A stretch of DNA of 64,000 nt from Cocos nucifera (GCA_006176705.1 QRFJ01005788.1:1-64000); one strand, 5' to 3'. Shown: positions 1 through 12,362, counted from the stretch's first letter. Notes: generated by a model from the letters alone, not told the origin. Program-made: numbers and translations.

Positions 1-832
1 CTCGAATTTTATGAATATATCTCAAATCTAAAAATTTTTAATTTTTAGACTTAACATATTTTATAATTTTAATTCTTAATTAAGTTTAGGATTCATAAAT
101 AAAATACATAAATAAAATCCTAGGATTTTAGGATCTAAGATTTTGTAAAAAATAAGTTTTAGATTTTTGATTAAAGACAAACGTGCAGCACCCCTACATA
201 TCGTAAGAATACCCCATCAAATGGGAGAAGAGAATATTTTAAATCCTACTTTGTTCTTATGATCGGACGGCCAAGAAAAATATCTTAATCAGAAATATAA
301 AGCCTACAAACTAGTTAGGTCTACATCATATATCTCATATATAAAAATTGATCTAACTATAAATATATTTTGTATATATATTCATGTATCATATCATGCA
401 TATTTTTAGATCTAAATTATCATATAATTATCTAAAAAATCAAATTTAAATTGATCATATCAAAATAAATTCTATTTTAGATAATTATGTAGAACTATTC
501 TATAACTAGTCTAAACATGCATTCATTATATCTCATATAAACAAAAATTAAATAACTTTATTTTCTATTTTTTAGATCTTATTATAATATTTATAACATT
601 AAAAAATAATAAATAAATAGATCTAAAAATCATAACTAATCAAATTAAATTATGATCATGCAAGACTATACATAGAATAATTCTATTCTACAACTAGTCA
701 TGCATTTTATACAACTTAGATCTAAATTATTTAATTTTTAAATTTTTTGATTTCAGATCTAATCACATCTCATGTGATCTTTGAAATCATCTAATTATTA
801 GATCAAAATAAATTAAAATCAGATCTAATAGA

Positions 833-851
833 ATCTGGCTCTAATACTAGT
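833..851 (-). other. Primer binding site of A1, initiator-Met tRNA type
   Basis: Directly inside the LTR the minus strand reads CTAGTATTAGAGCCAG, a degenerate form of the TGGTATCAGAGC motif used by plant copia elements to bind initiator methionine tRNA. A2 carries the better copy at 25751. This places the 5' LTR and gives the orientation. Confidence 0.75.
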
Positions 852-3101
852 TGAAGAAAAAATTCTATTTTTTGGATCATGTTCGTTCAGATCTGATTGG
901 ATCAAGAGAGATATTTCAAAAATTTCTCTCTTAGATCTAGATCAAATCTAAGACTTTTCAAATCTGATATTATTGATCTAATAAAAGAAAATAAAATAAA
1001 AATAAAGAATAAATTAAATCTAAATTAATTTTATCTTATAGTGGGTAATCAGATTATCCTATGATGATCCTGATGTCTTCCTGAGGTTCTGGATTTAGCC
1101 ATATAAGTGTCTGGCCTCTACCAATATCCACTTGGGTAGAATCTGAAGATCTTTTTCTTCTTTATCACTTCTCCAAATATTAGATCTAGATCTAATTTAG
1201 AAGATCTTCAAAACTCTTGTTGAATATCGGGTGTTGTCTCTTGCAGCAATGCTGCCTTCTTCCTTTCTCATCGCCTCTCTTGCTTGGATCGCACCAAACT
1301 AAAGCCCAAAGATTCTTGGGTGTGGATAGGAGAGAGAGGACCTAAAGATGGCATGGAGGAGGGAGAGGAGCAGCCTTGTGGCAACGGCAATGGTCTAGAG
1401 ATCTAAATCTTAGGCGTAGATAGGATTTATATAGACCCTACTGCGCCATGCAGTGCCACATTATCCCAACCAATCACGATCTTTTGTGCAATCAGATCTA
1501 AATCTGATTAGTGGGATGACATCATCTAATCCAATCAGATGAGAGCCCCTCTAAATCACCCTTAGATGGTGCCAAGATTGGTCAAAGACGAGTCTTTGGT
1601 GCCACCTAGGTAGAAACCCCAAAGCAACCTAGAGTCCCATCTGTTTGGAACTCCAGGCATCACAATCTATGGATGCATGCCTCCCTAGGCATGCACCCCT
1701 TATCCTACTACCTTTTAGTAGGTGGACTGGTCCAAATGTTCTCTCCTATGACGGCTTCACACATGGTAGATGTCTAAGTGTCAAAGGTCAACGTTTGACC
1801 AAATATCCGAAATAGGATTTAGCATATGATGAAAAATGGCAGGTGTTGTCTCAAATTCATCTCATAAATTAAGACAACTATTTTCTAACCAGGACAAGCT
1901 CCAGTCAGATCAAGTAAAGGTACCTAAGTAAGCCCAAATATATTTGGCTTAGTCGAGACAACTTTTAATGATAATTAAAGAAGAATATTAAGCTCAATCG
2001 TGTGCTAGCATGATTTCCTTGAACCTAATTGAATTTAATTCAAATCAATTGACCTAGGTTAGTCTAATTGATGATATCCAAATCTAAATCCTTCTTTTTG
2101 TGATCCAGTTAGGTTCAGTTCTGTATGGTAATGAGATATGTCATGATCTTCATCATCGACATCATTGAAATACCTTTCGATGGATCAGAACTTTTCTGAT
2201 TTAGACAACTAGTATGATTGGTCATCTAAATCATTCTAATTACTCTCAAAATCCATCAGTGATACCTAGCAGCATATGGTGGCAACCCATCAGAACTGAA
2301 AATGAACCTCTCAGTGCAGTTACCTATATGATTAAGTTCTTTTATCTTGAGCCCCAATCGGATTAAGATTAAGGTGAACTCGTCAAACCCGAATATCCAT
2401 CATATGATTAATCATTTGATTTAAGTCCAATGTGAAAATCTTAATAGAAATTATTTCTATTATTTCACTCTACCATGGCCATGGGCTTATCGACTTGATT
2501 CTCATGATCATCATAGGGCTACTCCTTATCTACCGAGGTAGATAGATTCCTTCTTGGTGCAATCCAATTCCTACAATGAACATGCCATAGCCAACATACA
2601 CCTCAAGATTCTGAATGGCTAGGAGACCGAGTCATGGTGTAGTCAAACTATAACACCCTCAAGGTGAACTATCGATGCACCTCAGGTCAAAGAATCAGAC
2701 ACACAACTGCAGCTTCGAGCCAGTCATCGACAAGAAGGTAGACTTCCTAATGACTACTCGAGGTGGTTACGCTCAGTGCCCTCGTTCTCTAACGAGTATC
2801 TATACTCTCGCTCTGGTGTCTCTACACCATAGACTCAAGACTCGTCTATTATAAAGAAGTAATTGTATACCAACCTTCCAGATCAATCACCATCCTCATG
2901 ATGATCTTATGGTCAGGAGCATTTTATTAGTTAATAATAAAAATTCATGTCTTAACCCAAAGGATGTATCATAGATACTAAATACACATTATGATAGAAA
3001 ATAATCTATTTTATTATTTATAGTTAAAATTATAATTTTGCCCTTAGAAGTGTATAACAAGTGTCAGCCAATTCTGGCTTCTAGGACACACATATCTAAT
3101 A
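852..3101 (-). repeat. 5' LTR of copia element A1
   Basis: On the minus strand it starts near 3101 with a TG-type end decayed to TATTAGATATG and ends in TTCA at 852. It is 2250 bp, against 2242 and 2214 bp for the two LTRs of A2. No gene lies here; short open frames are chance. The interior matches the A2 LTRs in order, including the tract around 3010-3070 that describes the LTR start. Confidence 0.8.
1424..1436 (-). promoter_or_regulatory. Probable TATA box of A1 LTR promoter
   Basis: The minus strand reads TCTATATAAATCC here, at the position corresponding to CTATAAAAA in the A2 LTRs (25168 and 33218). LTR promoters of copia elements sit at such a place. Activity is inferred, not shown. Confidence 0.5.
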
Positions 3102-3164
3102 CTATCCTCAGTACATTGCCTTCCTAGACCCAAACAGGTTAAGAAAGAAGCAAGCTATTATTGG

Positions 3165-4640
3165 GCAAAATATTTATATGATAACTCCTTATAATTTCTC
3201 TATTTATGATGTTACTGACTGGATATTGGATATCAGTAGCCCTTACCATATTTGCAATTCATTGCAGGGATTGCAGGTCAGCATGAGATTTGAACAAAAT
3301 AAAAGGTTCCTGAGCATTGGAGATGGAAGATCAGTTCCAGTTCTAGTATCAGAAATCTTAAAACTTGTATTTGAGTCTCATACTATTGTTCTTAGTGATT
3401 GTCATTTTTGTTTGAGTTTTTTTTAATATCATTTCTATAGGCCTTTTGGTCAAAAATAATTATGAGATTTCAATAAAGAAAAAATTATATAATATCATTT
3501 TAAATAGCATTACTATATTTTTTGGACATTTTAATAATGGGATATACATGATCTCACAACCTGTTAATATAGTCTACTCCATTGGCAAGCATCCTAAATT
3601 AGATAGTATATCTGATATCTACTTGTGGCACTATAGACCAGGTCATATTAACCAGAATAGAATAAATAGGTTGACTCAAGAGGAAATTTTCGAAGTCAGT
3701 GATTGTGAATTACTTTCAACCTGTGAGTCTTGTCTTCTTAGAAAAATAACCAAGTCATCTTTTACTGAAAAAGATGAGAGAGCCATTGAGCTCTTAGGTC
3801 TTGTACATACTAATGTATGCGGGCCTATGAGCACAAGTGCTAAAGATGGATATCTCTACTTTATCACTTTCGCAGATGATCTATCCAGGTATGAATATAT
3901 CGATCTGATGAAACATAAATTGGATTCTTTTGAAATATTCAAATGATTCCAAATGAAGTAGAAAATTAAACTGAAAAGAGTATTTAAATTCTTCGATCTG
4001 ACTAAGAACGTGAATACCTTTCTAGCGAGTTTCTCACATATCTAGGAGAGAATATGATTCTCTCCCAATGAACTTCTTTAAGAGCACCATAGCATAATGG
4101 TGTATTTGAAAGAAAAAATCAGACTCTGTTAGACATGATCTAATCTACGATGGATTTTGCCAGCTTGCCAATATCCTTCTAAGGATATGCGCTCAAATTG
4201 GCTTGATATCTTTTAAATAGAGCTTTAAATAAGTCTGTAATTAAAACACTATATGAGATATGGATAGGGCGTAAGCCAACACTTTCACACCTTAAGATCT
4301 GAGAGTACCCGGCTTATGTGAAATAGTTAATCACAAATAAACTTGGACCTAGATCTAATAAGTGCACATTCATAGGGTACCGAAAAGAAACCAAAGAATA
4401 TATTTTCTACCATGCTGATGAACAAAAGGTGTTCATCAGCCTTAAGGCAATCCTTTTAGAAAAAGAGTTTCTTGATGAAAGAGCTGTTGCCTTTCAAGTT
4501 GAACTTTACGAAATTCAACAAGTAGAAAGACCAATAGCATTAGTTGAACCAGAATTGGATTTAATTAGATCAAATTTGGAGCCTAATGTACTTGCACCAT
4601 TAAGATGATCCGATAGAGTACCACATCAATTAGATAAATA
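3165..4640 (+). pseudogene. pol: Copia B protease and integrase remnant
   Basis: The frame at 3178-3426 carries the aspartic protease region (WILDISSPYHICNSLQG), in which the usual D-S/T-G core is changed to D-I-S. The frame at 3446-3946 has the pre-integrase zinc-binding motif (LWHYRPGHI, then TCESCLLRK) and the start of the integrase core with the first catalytic Asp altered to Asn (LVHTNVCGP). After 3946 stops break the core, though VFERKNQTLLDM around 4108 still shows the third acidic residue. The integrase C-terminal part continues to about 4640 with further stops. The enzyme would cut the polyprotein and insert element cDNA; this copy cannot. Confidence 0.75.
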
Positions 4641-4689
4641 CTATGATTTCTTAATTTGGGATGATGATCTCATCGAACTTGATGAGAAT

Positions 4690-5480
4690 GATGAGGATAC
4701 CTAATTCTAAGAAATAGCTTGAGGCCATAAAATCTAAAATGAAGTCCATGAAGGTTAATAATGTATGAATATTGGTTGACCCACCTAAAGAGGTTAAACC
4801 CATTAGATGTAAGTGGATCTTCAAGAGAAAGAGGGGCATAGATGGAAAGATGGAGACCTATAAAGTCCGTCTGATTGTTAAGAGGTATCATCAATATTAT
4901 GGTATTAACTATGATGAAATGTTCTCTCCTATGATAATACTCAAATATATTAGAATAATGCTTATGATAGCTGTCCATCTAGACCATGAGATATGGCAAA
5001 TGGATATAAAGACAACTTTTTTGAATGAAGAGCTGATCGAAGAGATGTATATGATACAACCTGAGAGATTCACATCCATAGATGAGTTCATAGTATGCAA
5101 GCTTCAGAGATCTATTTATGGATTGAAGCATCTTGGAGTTGGAACATGCATTTTGATAAAGTAATCAAAACGTATGACTTCATTAAGAATGAAGAAGAGC
5201 TCTATATTTACAAATGGACAAATGGTCCGATAGTAGTATTTCATATCCTATACATAGATGATATTCTTAATCGAAAATGACATCCCTGCACTGCATCTCA
5301 GTTCTCCGTGAAGGACTTAGGTGAAGCATCCTACATTCTAAGAATGAAGATTTATAAGGATAGATCTAAGAGGATGCTTGGATTATCCTAGTCCACATAT
5401 ATAGAAACTGTACTAAAAAGATTTAGCATGGAGAATTTCAAGAAAGGCTATCTTCTAATAGGCCATGAAATTTCTTTCTC
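4690..5480 (+). pseudogene. pol: Copia B reverse transcriptase remnant
   Basis: The frame at 4772-5164 reads through the N-terminal RT blocks (IRCKWIFKRKRGIDG, then EIWQMDIKTTFLNEEL and KLQRSIYGLK). A frame change near 5100-5160 moves to 5095-5280, which ends in YIDDILNRK with the catalytic Asp pair at 5257-5262. Downstream, GEASYILRMKIYKDRSKRM is readable in a third stretch after a stop. RT would copy element RNA into cDNA. The order relative to integrase supports copia, not gypsy. Confidence 0.75.
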
Positions 5481-6211
5481 TAAGAAGGATTGTCTGACAA
5501 CTCCTGAAGAGAGAGAGTATGAGTAGAATCTCATATGCTTCGACAGTGGGATCTATCACGTATGCCATGATATGTACGAGATCATATGTGGCATACTTAC
5601 TAGGAGTAATGAATAGATACTAATCTTATCTAGGGGAGAACCACTGAAAGGTGGTAAAAACCATCCTTAAGTATTTGAGAAATACTAAGGATCAGTGGTT
5701 GGTTTATGGTGAGTCAGATATGAAACTTATGGGATTTATAGACTCCAATTTTTAATCTAACCATGATGATAGTAGAAGCATGTTGGGTTATATCTTTATC
5801 CTAAATTGTGAAGCCATCTGTTGAAAGAGTTTCAAGCAGCACACTATGATAGACTCTATTTGCAAGGTGGAGTACATTACCGTATTAGATGCTGCGAAGA
5901 AAGCTGTATAGCTGAAGAAGTTCATCACTGAGCTCGGAGTAGCATCCTTTTTTGATGGTTCGGTCTTGCTCTACTACAACAATACTAGTGCCATTGCTCA
6001 GGTGAAGGAACCAAAGGCACACCAGTGGATGAAGCACATACTGTTCTGCTACCACCTAGTCTGGAAGATCATGGATCGAGGTAACATCGACCATCAAAAG
6101 ATCAACAAAAAGAAGAACTTGGCCAACCTCTTCACTAAAGCCCTAGCGGTAAAGAAGTTCGACAATCACAAGTCAAAGATGGATATTAGATACTATACCG
6201 ATTGGCTTTAG
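5481..6211 (+). pseudogene. pol: Copia B RNase H remnant, end of pol
   Basis: The end of RT and the RNase H domain are interrupted by several stops up to about 5910. The last open stretch (5966-6211) contains the family signature LLYYNNTSAIAQVKEP, where the usual catalytic Asp before N is replaced by Asn, then LANLFTKAL and the closing YTDWL with stop at 6209-6211. This sits 13 bases before the LTR, as expected for copia. Confidence 0.75.
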
Positions 6212-6224
6212 GACAAGTGAAAGT

Positions 6225-8676
6225 TATTAAAAATTATGTTCCAAAGCCAATCATCAACCTATTGATGGTTGTGCTATTTTATAATTATAAATAATTTATT
6301 ATTAAATAAAATAAATATTCTAAAATTTTCATCATAAAGTCTATATCTTCTAATAAACTTTTTTATTGTGATGAAGTCCTTAAGACTATTTAGTTTTGAT
6401 AAAGAGAGGATTTATCAATTAGTCCTTAAATTGTTCATGATCAAATGATACGTTGTTAATCAAGATGACAATGTTTATCGAATATATGTTGTTGTATGCC
6501 ATATAGATTGATTGTCCTCTTAACTAAGAAGTATGAAGACACTGGTATGGCAGACAGGTTAAATGTAAGGATACATCATCACTGAACGTGACCTACTCTA
6601 AAGCATTTTTCTATAAAAAATTGCTTTGATGGGATATGGGTATAAGTGTCCCATAGACCTAAGATCACTACAGTGGCTTGCAAGCAACTCACTATACTTT
6701 GACGCTGGACTATCTAAATTTTTAATTTAATGATGGAAGATTTCTGGGCACAGTCAAGTACTTATAAAGTCGGTGAGTGATCAAGATGGGATTGACCACT
6801 CCAAGAGTTGGAGAAAATGCATCGCTATATTTTAATTTAGCAAAACCTTGACCAGGATAATTCATGACATAGATTTGGTATTTTGAAATATAATATGGAT
6901 GACCTACTCAGGATTGATAGTTAAACTCTGAGTTATCCTATAAGCATTTAGAATAAGAGGATGAATTATATGAAAACTTTATCCATATGGATTCTAAGAA
7001 TGTTGCTTTACACATTCGACCTATCCGGCTGTCAAGTACCATTGCTAGATGGTCATTTTAATTAGTACAAAAATTTATTTCTATATTATCGACTTAGGTT
7101 CAAACTTATGGAATCACATACATAAGAGGTCTCAATCTAATCAGATAGTTGATTAATGATTTAGAATCGTTCTAAGGTTAAACAATCAATACGATTGATA
7201 TTTGACCTGATGCAAGTGTTGTAAGAGGATTGCTTAGCAATTAAATTGCTAATTACTTAATTTGATTAAGCTAGAGGACTAAAATTAAGTTTAATTAAAT
7301 ATAATTTAATTAGATTTAGTTTTGGCTTGATTAGATCAAGTCTAATTGATTTATTGGATAAGTCAATTGCAAAGAAGAATAAGTTCTTATTTAATTAGGA
7401 CTTGTATACATCCAATTTTTGATTTGATTAGAAATTAAACTAGATTTAAATTTGATTTAATCTAATTTAATTAGACTCTTAGTTGGACTAAGATCATCTC
7501 TAATTGGATTACATTAGTTTTGATTTAACTGGATTCAAATAATAAATTGGACCAAGTCAAAACTAGAAGTCCTAGTGTGGCTAGGATTTCTTCATCTTAC
7601 GCCACCTTGCTTTCCATGCCTCCCACGTTAATTTTCTTAAAAATTTTATAAAAAAATTTATTTTTAGAGAGTATCCACATCATTTTTTTTGTTTCCTACC
7701 ATTTTAGAAGAAAATTAGTTGTGGAACCTAGGTCTCTATTAGATAGAGATTGATACATGATTTTTTCTTATCTTTTTAAGACACCAAACTACCTGATTTC
7801 CCTTTGAATTTTTGATGGGAAATAGAAGACTTTTTTGCACATATTCCCTAGAGTTTGAAAACAATGAGGGGATGCTCAAAAGTTGGGCGCCCCAATCCTT
7901 GCTCATTTTGGACTTGCCTTTCTAGGTATTTGACCTAGACAAGTACTCTATCATAACTCTTTATTTAAAAAGAGTTAGGGCATGATTTTTCTATAGGTTT
8001 TAGACCTAAGAGAGAGGTTTGGGATGTGGGAAGCTTGGGTGCAAAGAGGATCTAGGCATGGTGCTTCATTGAGACACAAACCATTGTGTCTTGATGAGAG
8101 AAAAGGAAGGGAGAAGAAAGGGTTCTTGTCCAGGATTATTTTTTTATTCTATTCTTCCTCTTTTTATAAGATTTTGGAAGAGTGATTCCCTTTTCAAATT
8201 CTCTACTTCTTCTTTTTGATTATTGGAGGGTCCAAGATTTGGAGAAGGAGGCTTCTGATCAACCATCAAAGAAGGATCAGCACGGTACTAGCATGCTGTG
8301 CTGATTTTCTATTATTGGATCGAGTTATTATGTGGACATCCTATAGAGGCCAGACGCATGTGCGGCTTGGAGTGATGACCTCAATCTCGGATCAGCGAGT
8401 TGAAGAACCCAACTTGCTAAGGTAAGAGAAATTGGATCTTCTTTTTCTTTCTAGATTAGATCTAGTATAGCTTTGATATTGATGTGATCAACATTATCTT
8501 GGCTTGATTTTTAACTTCAGATTTAATAGCATACATAGATCATGAGATAAGATCCTAGATCTAGGATTAATTCATGTATTTTAATAAATTAATATGATTA
8601 GTTTATTATTTTTATTAACTGATTTTGAAAAAAGTTTCAAAATATGTTCATGAAATGCTAGATCTTTTCTTTTACA
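6225..8676 (+). repeat. 3' LTR of copia element B
   Basis: It begins after the purine-rich GGACAAGTGAAAG tract with TATTAAAAATTATG (TG decayed to TA) and is about 2.45 kb. The right end is placed at TTTACA near 8676, because the following bases fit another LTR fragment in reverse orientation. It contains no gene; AT-rich runs of imperfect TAATTTAATT lie at 7240-7560. The other LTR of this element is not in the window, so the length is not independently checked. Confidence 0.6.
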
Positions 8677-8870
8677 TGGATGTCTTCTTGGTTCCTTCGA
8701 AGCCGCACAAGTGTTTAACCTATATAGATATCCACTGGAATGAACAAGAACTCTCCCCCAATTCTTTTTGATTCCTTTTGCAAGAAAATTAGCACATAGT
8801 CTTTCTTTTCCTCCTTGCTAAAAATCATTCTCAAGGATTTTAGCTTTTTCTTTTCGCTAATCATGCTTCA
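8677..8870 (-). repeat. Copia LTR fragment C, first piece (3' end of the LTR)
   Basis: This piece and two others (21210-21733, 34406-34911) read as one minus-strand copia LTR once the two insertions between them are removed. The first break is flanked by cttca/tttca. The third piece resembles the LTR of element D in order and orientation (TGCTAGCATGTTCATC and the CAATTAGATCTT stretch). The internal region of C is not seen. Confidence 0.5.
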
Positions 8871-9819
8871 TGTTGATACAGAATTTGGTTGACGCCAGAT
8901 CAAACTGGAGTTAAGAAAGATGAGGTTACCGTCGGTGACCTATAAAATAAAGTCCCATACGGAGTCGATGGTGGTGGCTCCGGCAGGACCCTCCAACGAT
9001 CAAGTCAGCTCTTCTAGCCAACAGAAATGGAGTGCTCAGACAAGAATTCAGCAGAATTTCGAAAAAAAGAAGAGAGCTTAGAGAAAACGTATCTAGAGAA
9101 TTTCTTTTTATAGATGGAGCCTGTAGCAAACTAATAGTGACGGTTGTAACCATCCGATAGTAGGCCGCTTGGAGCCATGTAGAGTTTATTATGAAGAGAG
9201 ATGACCATTGCCATGATATGGCCGTTCGTTGAGATTTAATAGTCGAAGTTCGGAGGAAGCAGGTGTTGGTTGGTGAAAAGCATTGACATACATCAATTTC
9301 AAAGAAGTTCGAAGTCCTAAAGGAAATATGGCTAGAGAGGATCATCCGAAAGGAATGCTAGTTGAAATCTGAAAGCAATCCACTAGAGGAATTCAGATAG
9401 AGATTGATTGATGGAGAAGTCCAGGAGGAGTCTGACTGGTGTAGAAGTTCGACTGAAGGAGATGTCCGAAAGATGTTTGACTCCCGTAGGCATCTGACTG
9501 AAGGAGAGGTATGGAAGAAGTTCAACTCCTAAAGGAATCCTACTGAAGGAGGGATCCGAAAGGAGTTCGGCTCCTATAGGCATTCGACTGAAGGAGAGAT
9601 CCGAAAAGAGTTCAGCTCCTGAAGGAGTTCGACTGAAGAAGAAGTCCAGGAGGAGTTCGGTCGGTTGAAGGAGTTTGGCTAAGGTTTGGCTGCTAGAGGA
9701 GTTCGGTTAGGATCCAGCTATTAGAGGAGAATTCTCGATTGAAGCTCTTCCATGATTACTGGTTACATTAGTCTAAGCATCAGGCTAGACTTTGACGGGA
9801 GCAGGATTTATCCCCAACA
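8871..9819 (-). repeat. Inverted LTR of the Tat composite (949 bp)
   Basis: The minus strand starts TGTTGGGGATAAATCC at 9819 and ends CTGTATCAACA at 8871, matching the ends of the LTRs at 11670 and 18770. It holds about seven copies of the 45-bp minisatellite (roughly 9370-9680) and a TATAAAAAG motif on the minus strand near 9105-9113. The frames in this stretch are products of the repeat. Confidence 0.85.
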
Positions 9820-10394
9820 ATAGTCCCTCCAACTTTCGAGTTCCAAATTCGAAGGAAGGGAGTACAAAAAAGGTGACTACCGAAGTCCTTTTTCAGACTC
9901 TACACCCATTGAGGTTGAAGCTTGGAGGAAATCTTATCTCCTATTGAGGTTGAAAGAGATCTTATCTCCTATTGATGTTGAAGCTCGGGGGAGATCTTAT
10001 CTCGAGCCAAGGTTGAAGGAGATCTTATCTCCTATTGACGTAGACGTTGAAGCTCAGGAAAGATCTTATCTCTAGTCAAGGTTGAAGGATATCTTATCTC
10101 CTGTTGACGTAGAAGCTCGGAGGAGATCTTATCTCCAACCGAGGTTGAAGGAGATCTTATCTTCGATTGACGTTGAAGCTCGGAGAAGATCCTATCTCTA
10201 GCCAAGGTTGAAGAAGATCTTGTCTCCTGTTGACATAGAAGCTCGAGGGAGATCTTATCTCTAGCCGAGGTTGAAGGAGATCTTATCTCCTGTTGATGTT
10301 GAAGCTCAGAGGAGATCTTAGCTCCAGCCGAGGTTGCAGTTGAAGTTGAAGTTGAAACTCGGGGGAGATCTTTTCTCTAGCCGAGGTTGAAGTT
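9820..10394 (-). repeat. Inverted 3' untranslated array, left arm of palindrome
   Basis: On the minus strand this is the tract that precedes the LTR in the forward copies: a GAGATAAGATCTCC-containing repeat array, then a segment with CCTTTTTTGTACTCCC, then the purine-rich LTR edge. It is the mirror image of 10395-11669. The mirror point is near 10395, where CTAGCCGAG (10377-10385) faces CTCGGCTGG (10405-10413). Confidence 0.85.
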
Positions 10395-11669
10395 GAAGTT
10401 GAATCTCGGCTGGAGATAAGATCTCCTCCGAGCTTCAACTCAACTTCAACCTCAACCTCGATTGGAGATAAGATCTCTCTGGCTTCAACTTCAACGTCAA
10501 TCTCGACTGGAGGTAAGATCTCCCCCGAGCTTCAACTGCAACATCAATAGGAGATAAGATCTCCTTCAACCTCGGCTGGAGATAAGATCTCCCCCAAGCT
10601 TCAACGCCAACCTCAACAGAAGATAAGATCTCCTTCAACCTCAGTTGGAGATAAAGATCTCCAACGAGCTTCAACGCCAACCTCAATAGGAGATAAGATC
10701 TCCTTTCAACCTTGGCTGGAGATAAGATCTCCAGCGATCTTCAATGCCAACCTCAACAGGAGATAAGATCTCCTTCAACCTCGGCTGGAGATAAAATCTC
10801 ACTCGAGCTTCCACTTCAATGTCAACCTCGGTTGGAGTCAAGATCTCCCCCGAGCTTCAACTGCAATGTCAATAGGAGACGAGATCTCCTTTAACCTCAG
10901 TTGGAGATAAGATCTCCTCCGAGCTTCAACTGCAATGTCAACAGAAGACGAGATCTCTTTCAACCTCGACTGGAGATAAGATCTCCCCCGAGCTTCAACT
11001 GTAACGTCAACAGCAGATATGATCTCCTTCAACCTTAGTTGGAGATAAGATCTCCACCGAGCTTCAACGTCAACTTCAATAGGAGATAAGATCTCCTTCA
11101 ACTTAAACTGGAGATAAGATCTCTCCCCGAGCTTCAATGTCAATAGGAGATAAGATCTCCTTCAACCTTGGCTAGAGATAAGATCTCCCCCGAGCTTCAA
11201 TGCCAACCTCAATAGAAGATAAGATCTCCTTCAACCTCGGCTGGAGATAAGATCTCTCCCAAGCTTCAACTTTCAACGGGAGACAAGATCTCCCCGGAGC
11301 TTCAACTATAACATCAACAGGAGATAAAATCTCCTTCAACCTCGGTTGGAGACAAGATCTCCCCTGAGCTTCAACTGCAATGTCAATAGAAGATAAGATC
11401 TCCTTCAACCTCTGTTGGAGATAAGATCCCCCCAAGCTTCAATGTCAACTCCAACAGGAGGTAAGATCTTCTTCGACCTCGATTGGAGATAAGATCTCCT
11501 TCAATCTCGACTGGAGATAAGATCTCTCCCAAGCTTCAACGTCAACAGGAGATAAGATTTTTCCCAAGCTTCAATCTCAATGGATGTAGAGCCTAGAAAA
11601 GAACTTCGACAGTCGCCTTTTTTGTACTCCCTTCCTTCAAATTTTGAACTCGGGTGTAGGGGAGACTAT
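10395..11669 (+). repeat. Forward 3' untranslated array, right arm of palindrome
   Basis: Tandem units of about 70 bp, each with two copies of the near-palindrome GGAGATAAGATCTCC and one GAGCTTCAAC segment, run to about 11585. A unique tail then leads to the polypurine stretch GGTGTAGGGGAGA just before the LTR at 11670. Open frames on both strands in this array are artefacts of repetition. Confidence 0.85.
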
Positions 11670-12362
11670 TGTTGGGGATAAATCCAACTCCCATCGAAGT
11701 CCAGCCTGATGCTTTGCCTAATGCAATCGATAATCATGGAAGAGCTTCGATCAAAAATTTTCCTCTAGCGGTCGGACCCTAGCCGAACTCCTTCAGCGAC
11801 CAAACCTTAGCCAAACTTCTTCAGTCGACTAAACTCCTTCCAGACTTCTCCTTCAGTCGGACTCCTTCAGGAGCCAAACTCCTTCCAAATTTCTCCTTCA
11901 ATCAAGTTTTCTTTATGAGTCCAAACTCCTCTGGAATTGAGGTATGTCAAAGCTCTTCACCAACCAACGTCTGCTTCCTCTGAACTTCAACTATTAAATC
12001 TCAACGAACGGCCACATCATAGCAACGGACACCTCTCTCCAAAACAAACTCCACATGGCCCGGAGTGGCTCACTACCAGACGATTATGGCCATCACTATC
12101 AATCTGCTATAGGCTCCGTCTATAAAAAGGGACCCTCCAGATGTGTTTTCTTTAGGCTCTCTTCTCCTTTCCAAAACTCTGCTGAATTCTTGCTTGAGCA
12201 CTCCATTTTTGTTGGCTAGAAGAGCTAACTTGATCATCGAAGGGTCCTATCGAAGCCACTACCACCGACTTCGAATGAAACTTTATTTTGCAGATCACCG
12301 ACAGCGACCCCATTTTCCTCAACTCCAGCTCGATCCGACGTCAACCAGATTCTGCACCAACA
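11670..12362 (+). repeat. 5' LTR of the Tat element (693 bp)
   Basis: Starts TGTTGGGGATAAATCC and ends CTGCACCAACA, the same ends as the 3' LTR at 18770-21209. It is far shorter because it has only about three 45-bp minisatellite units (11820-11930). It serves both as the LTR following the forward array and as the 5' LTR of the gag-pol body. Confidence 0.85.
12117..12130 (+). promoter_or_regulatory. Probable TATA box in Tat 5' LTR
   Basis: TCTATAAAAAGG lies about 240 bases before the LTR end and recurs at 20968 in the 3' LTR and inverted at 9105 in the third LTR. It is a standard place for an LTR core promoter. Function is inferred. Confidence 0.55.

Larger units (their letters stand above)
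1..3101 (-). mobile_element. Ty1/copia element A1, 5' part (LTR and leader), cut by window edge
   Basis: Read on the minus strand this is a 2.25 kb LTR (852-3101), a primer binding site and about 830 bases of untranslated leader running off the left edge. The leader matches the leader of element A2 just after its 5' LTR (25751-26600), and the LTR ends match A2's LTR ends, so A1 and A2 are one family in opposite orientation. The protein-coding part lies outside the window. Its right edge abuts a truncated copia pol (B), which suggests A1 inserted into B. The five bases ctatc after 3101 would be the target duplication if an identical five flank the unseen end. Confidence 0.8.
3102..8676 (+). 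mobile_element. Ty1/copia element B, 5'-truncated, pol remnant plus 3' LTR
   Basis: The domain order protease, integrase, reverse transcriptase, RNase H, then LTR is diagnostic of Ty1/copia. The 5' LTR, leader and gag are absent, and the sequence begins just before the protease where A1's LTR edge lies. Many stops and frameshifts show it is long dead. The LTR starts after a purine-rich tract at 6211-6224 and is a different family from A, D, F and G. The right border at about 8676 is the least certain. Confidence 0.75.

Noticed and set aside
10374..10416. Possible microRNA-type hairpin at the palindrome centre
   Set aside because: The long inverted arms are LTR and untranslated retroelement sequence. 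The local hairpin follows from the inversion and is not evidence of a small RNA gene, though such an inverted repeat could yield siRNAs.
10435..11435. Open frames of 60-101 codons in the GGAGATAAGATCTCC array
   Set aside because: Products of the tandem repeat in the Tat 3' region, present on both strands with the same repeated residues.
9880..11585. CRISPR-like regularly spaced direct repeats
   Set aside because: The units are contiguous tandem repeats without unique spacers, and the context is a plant LTR retrotransposon.
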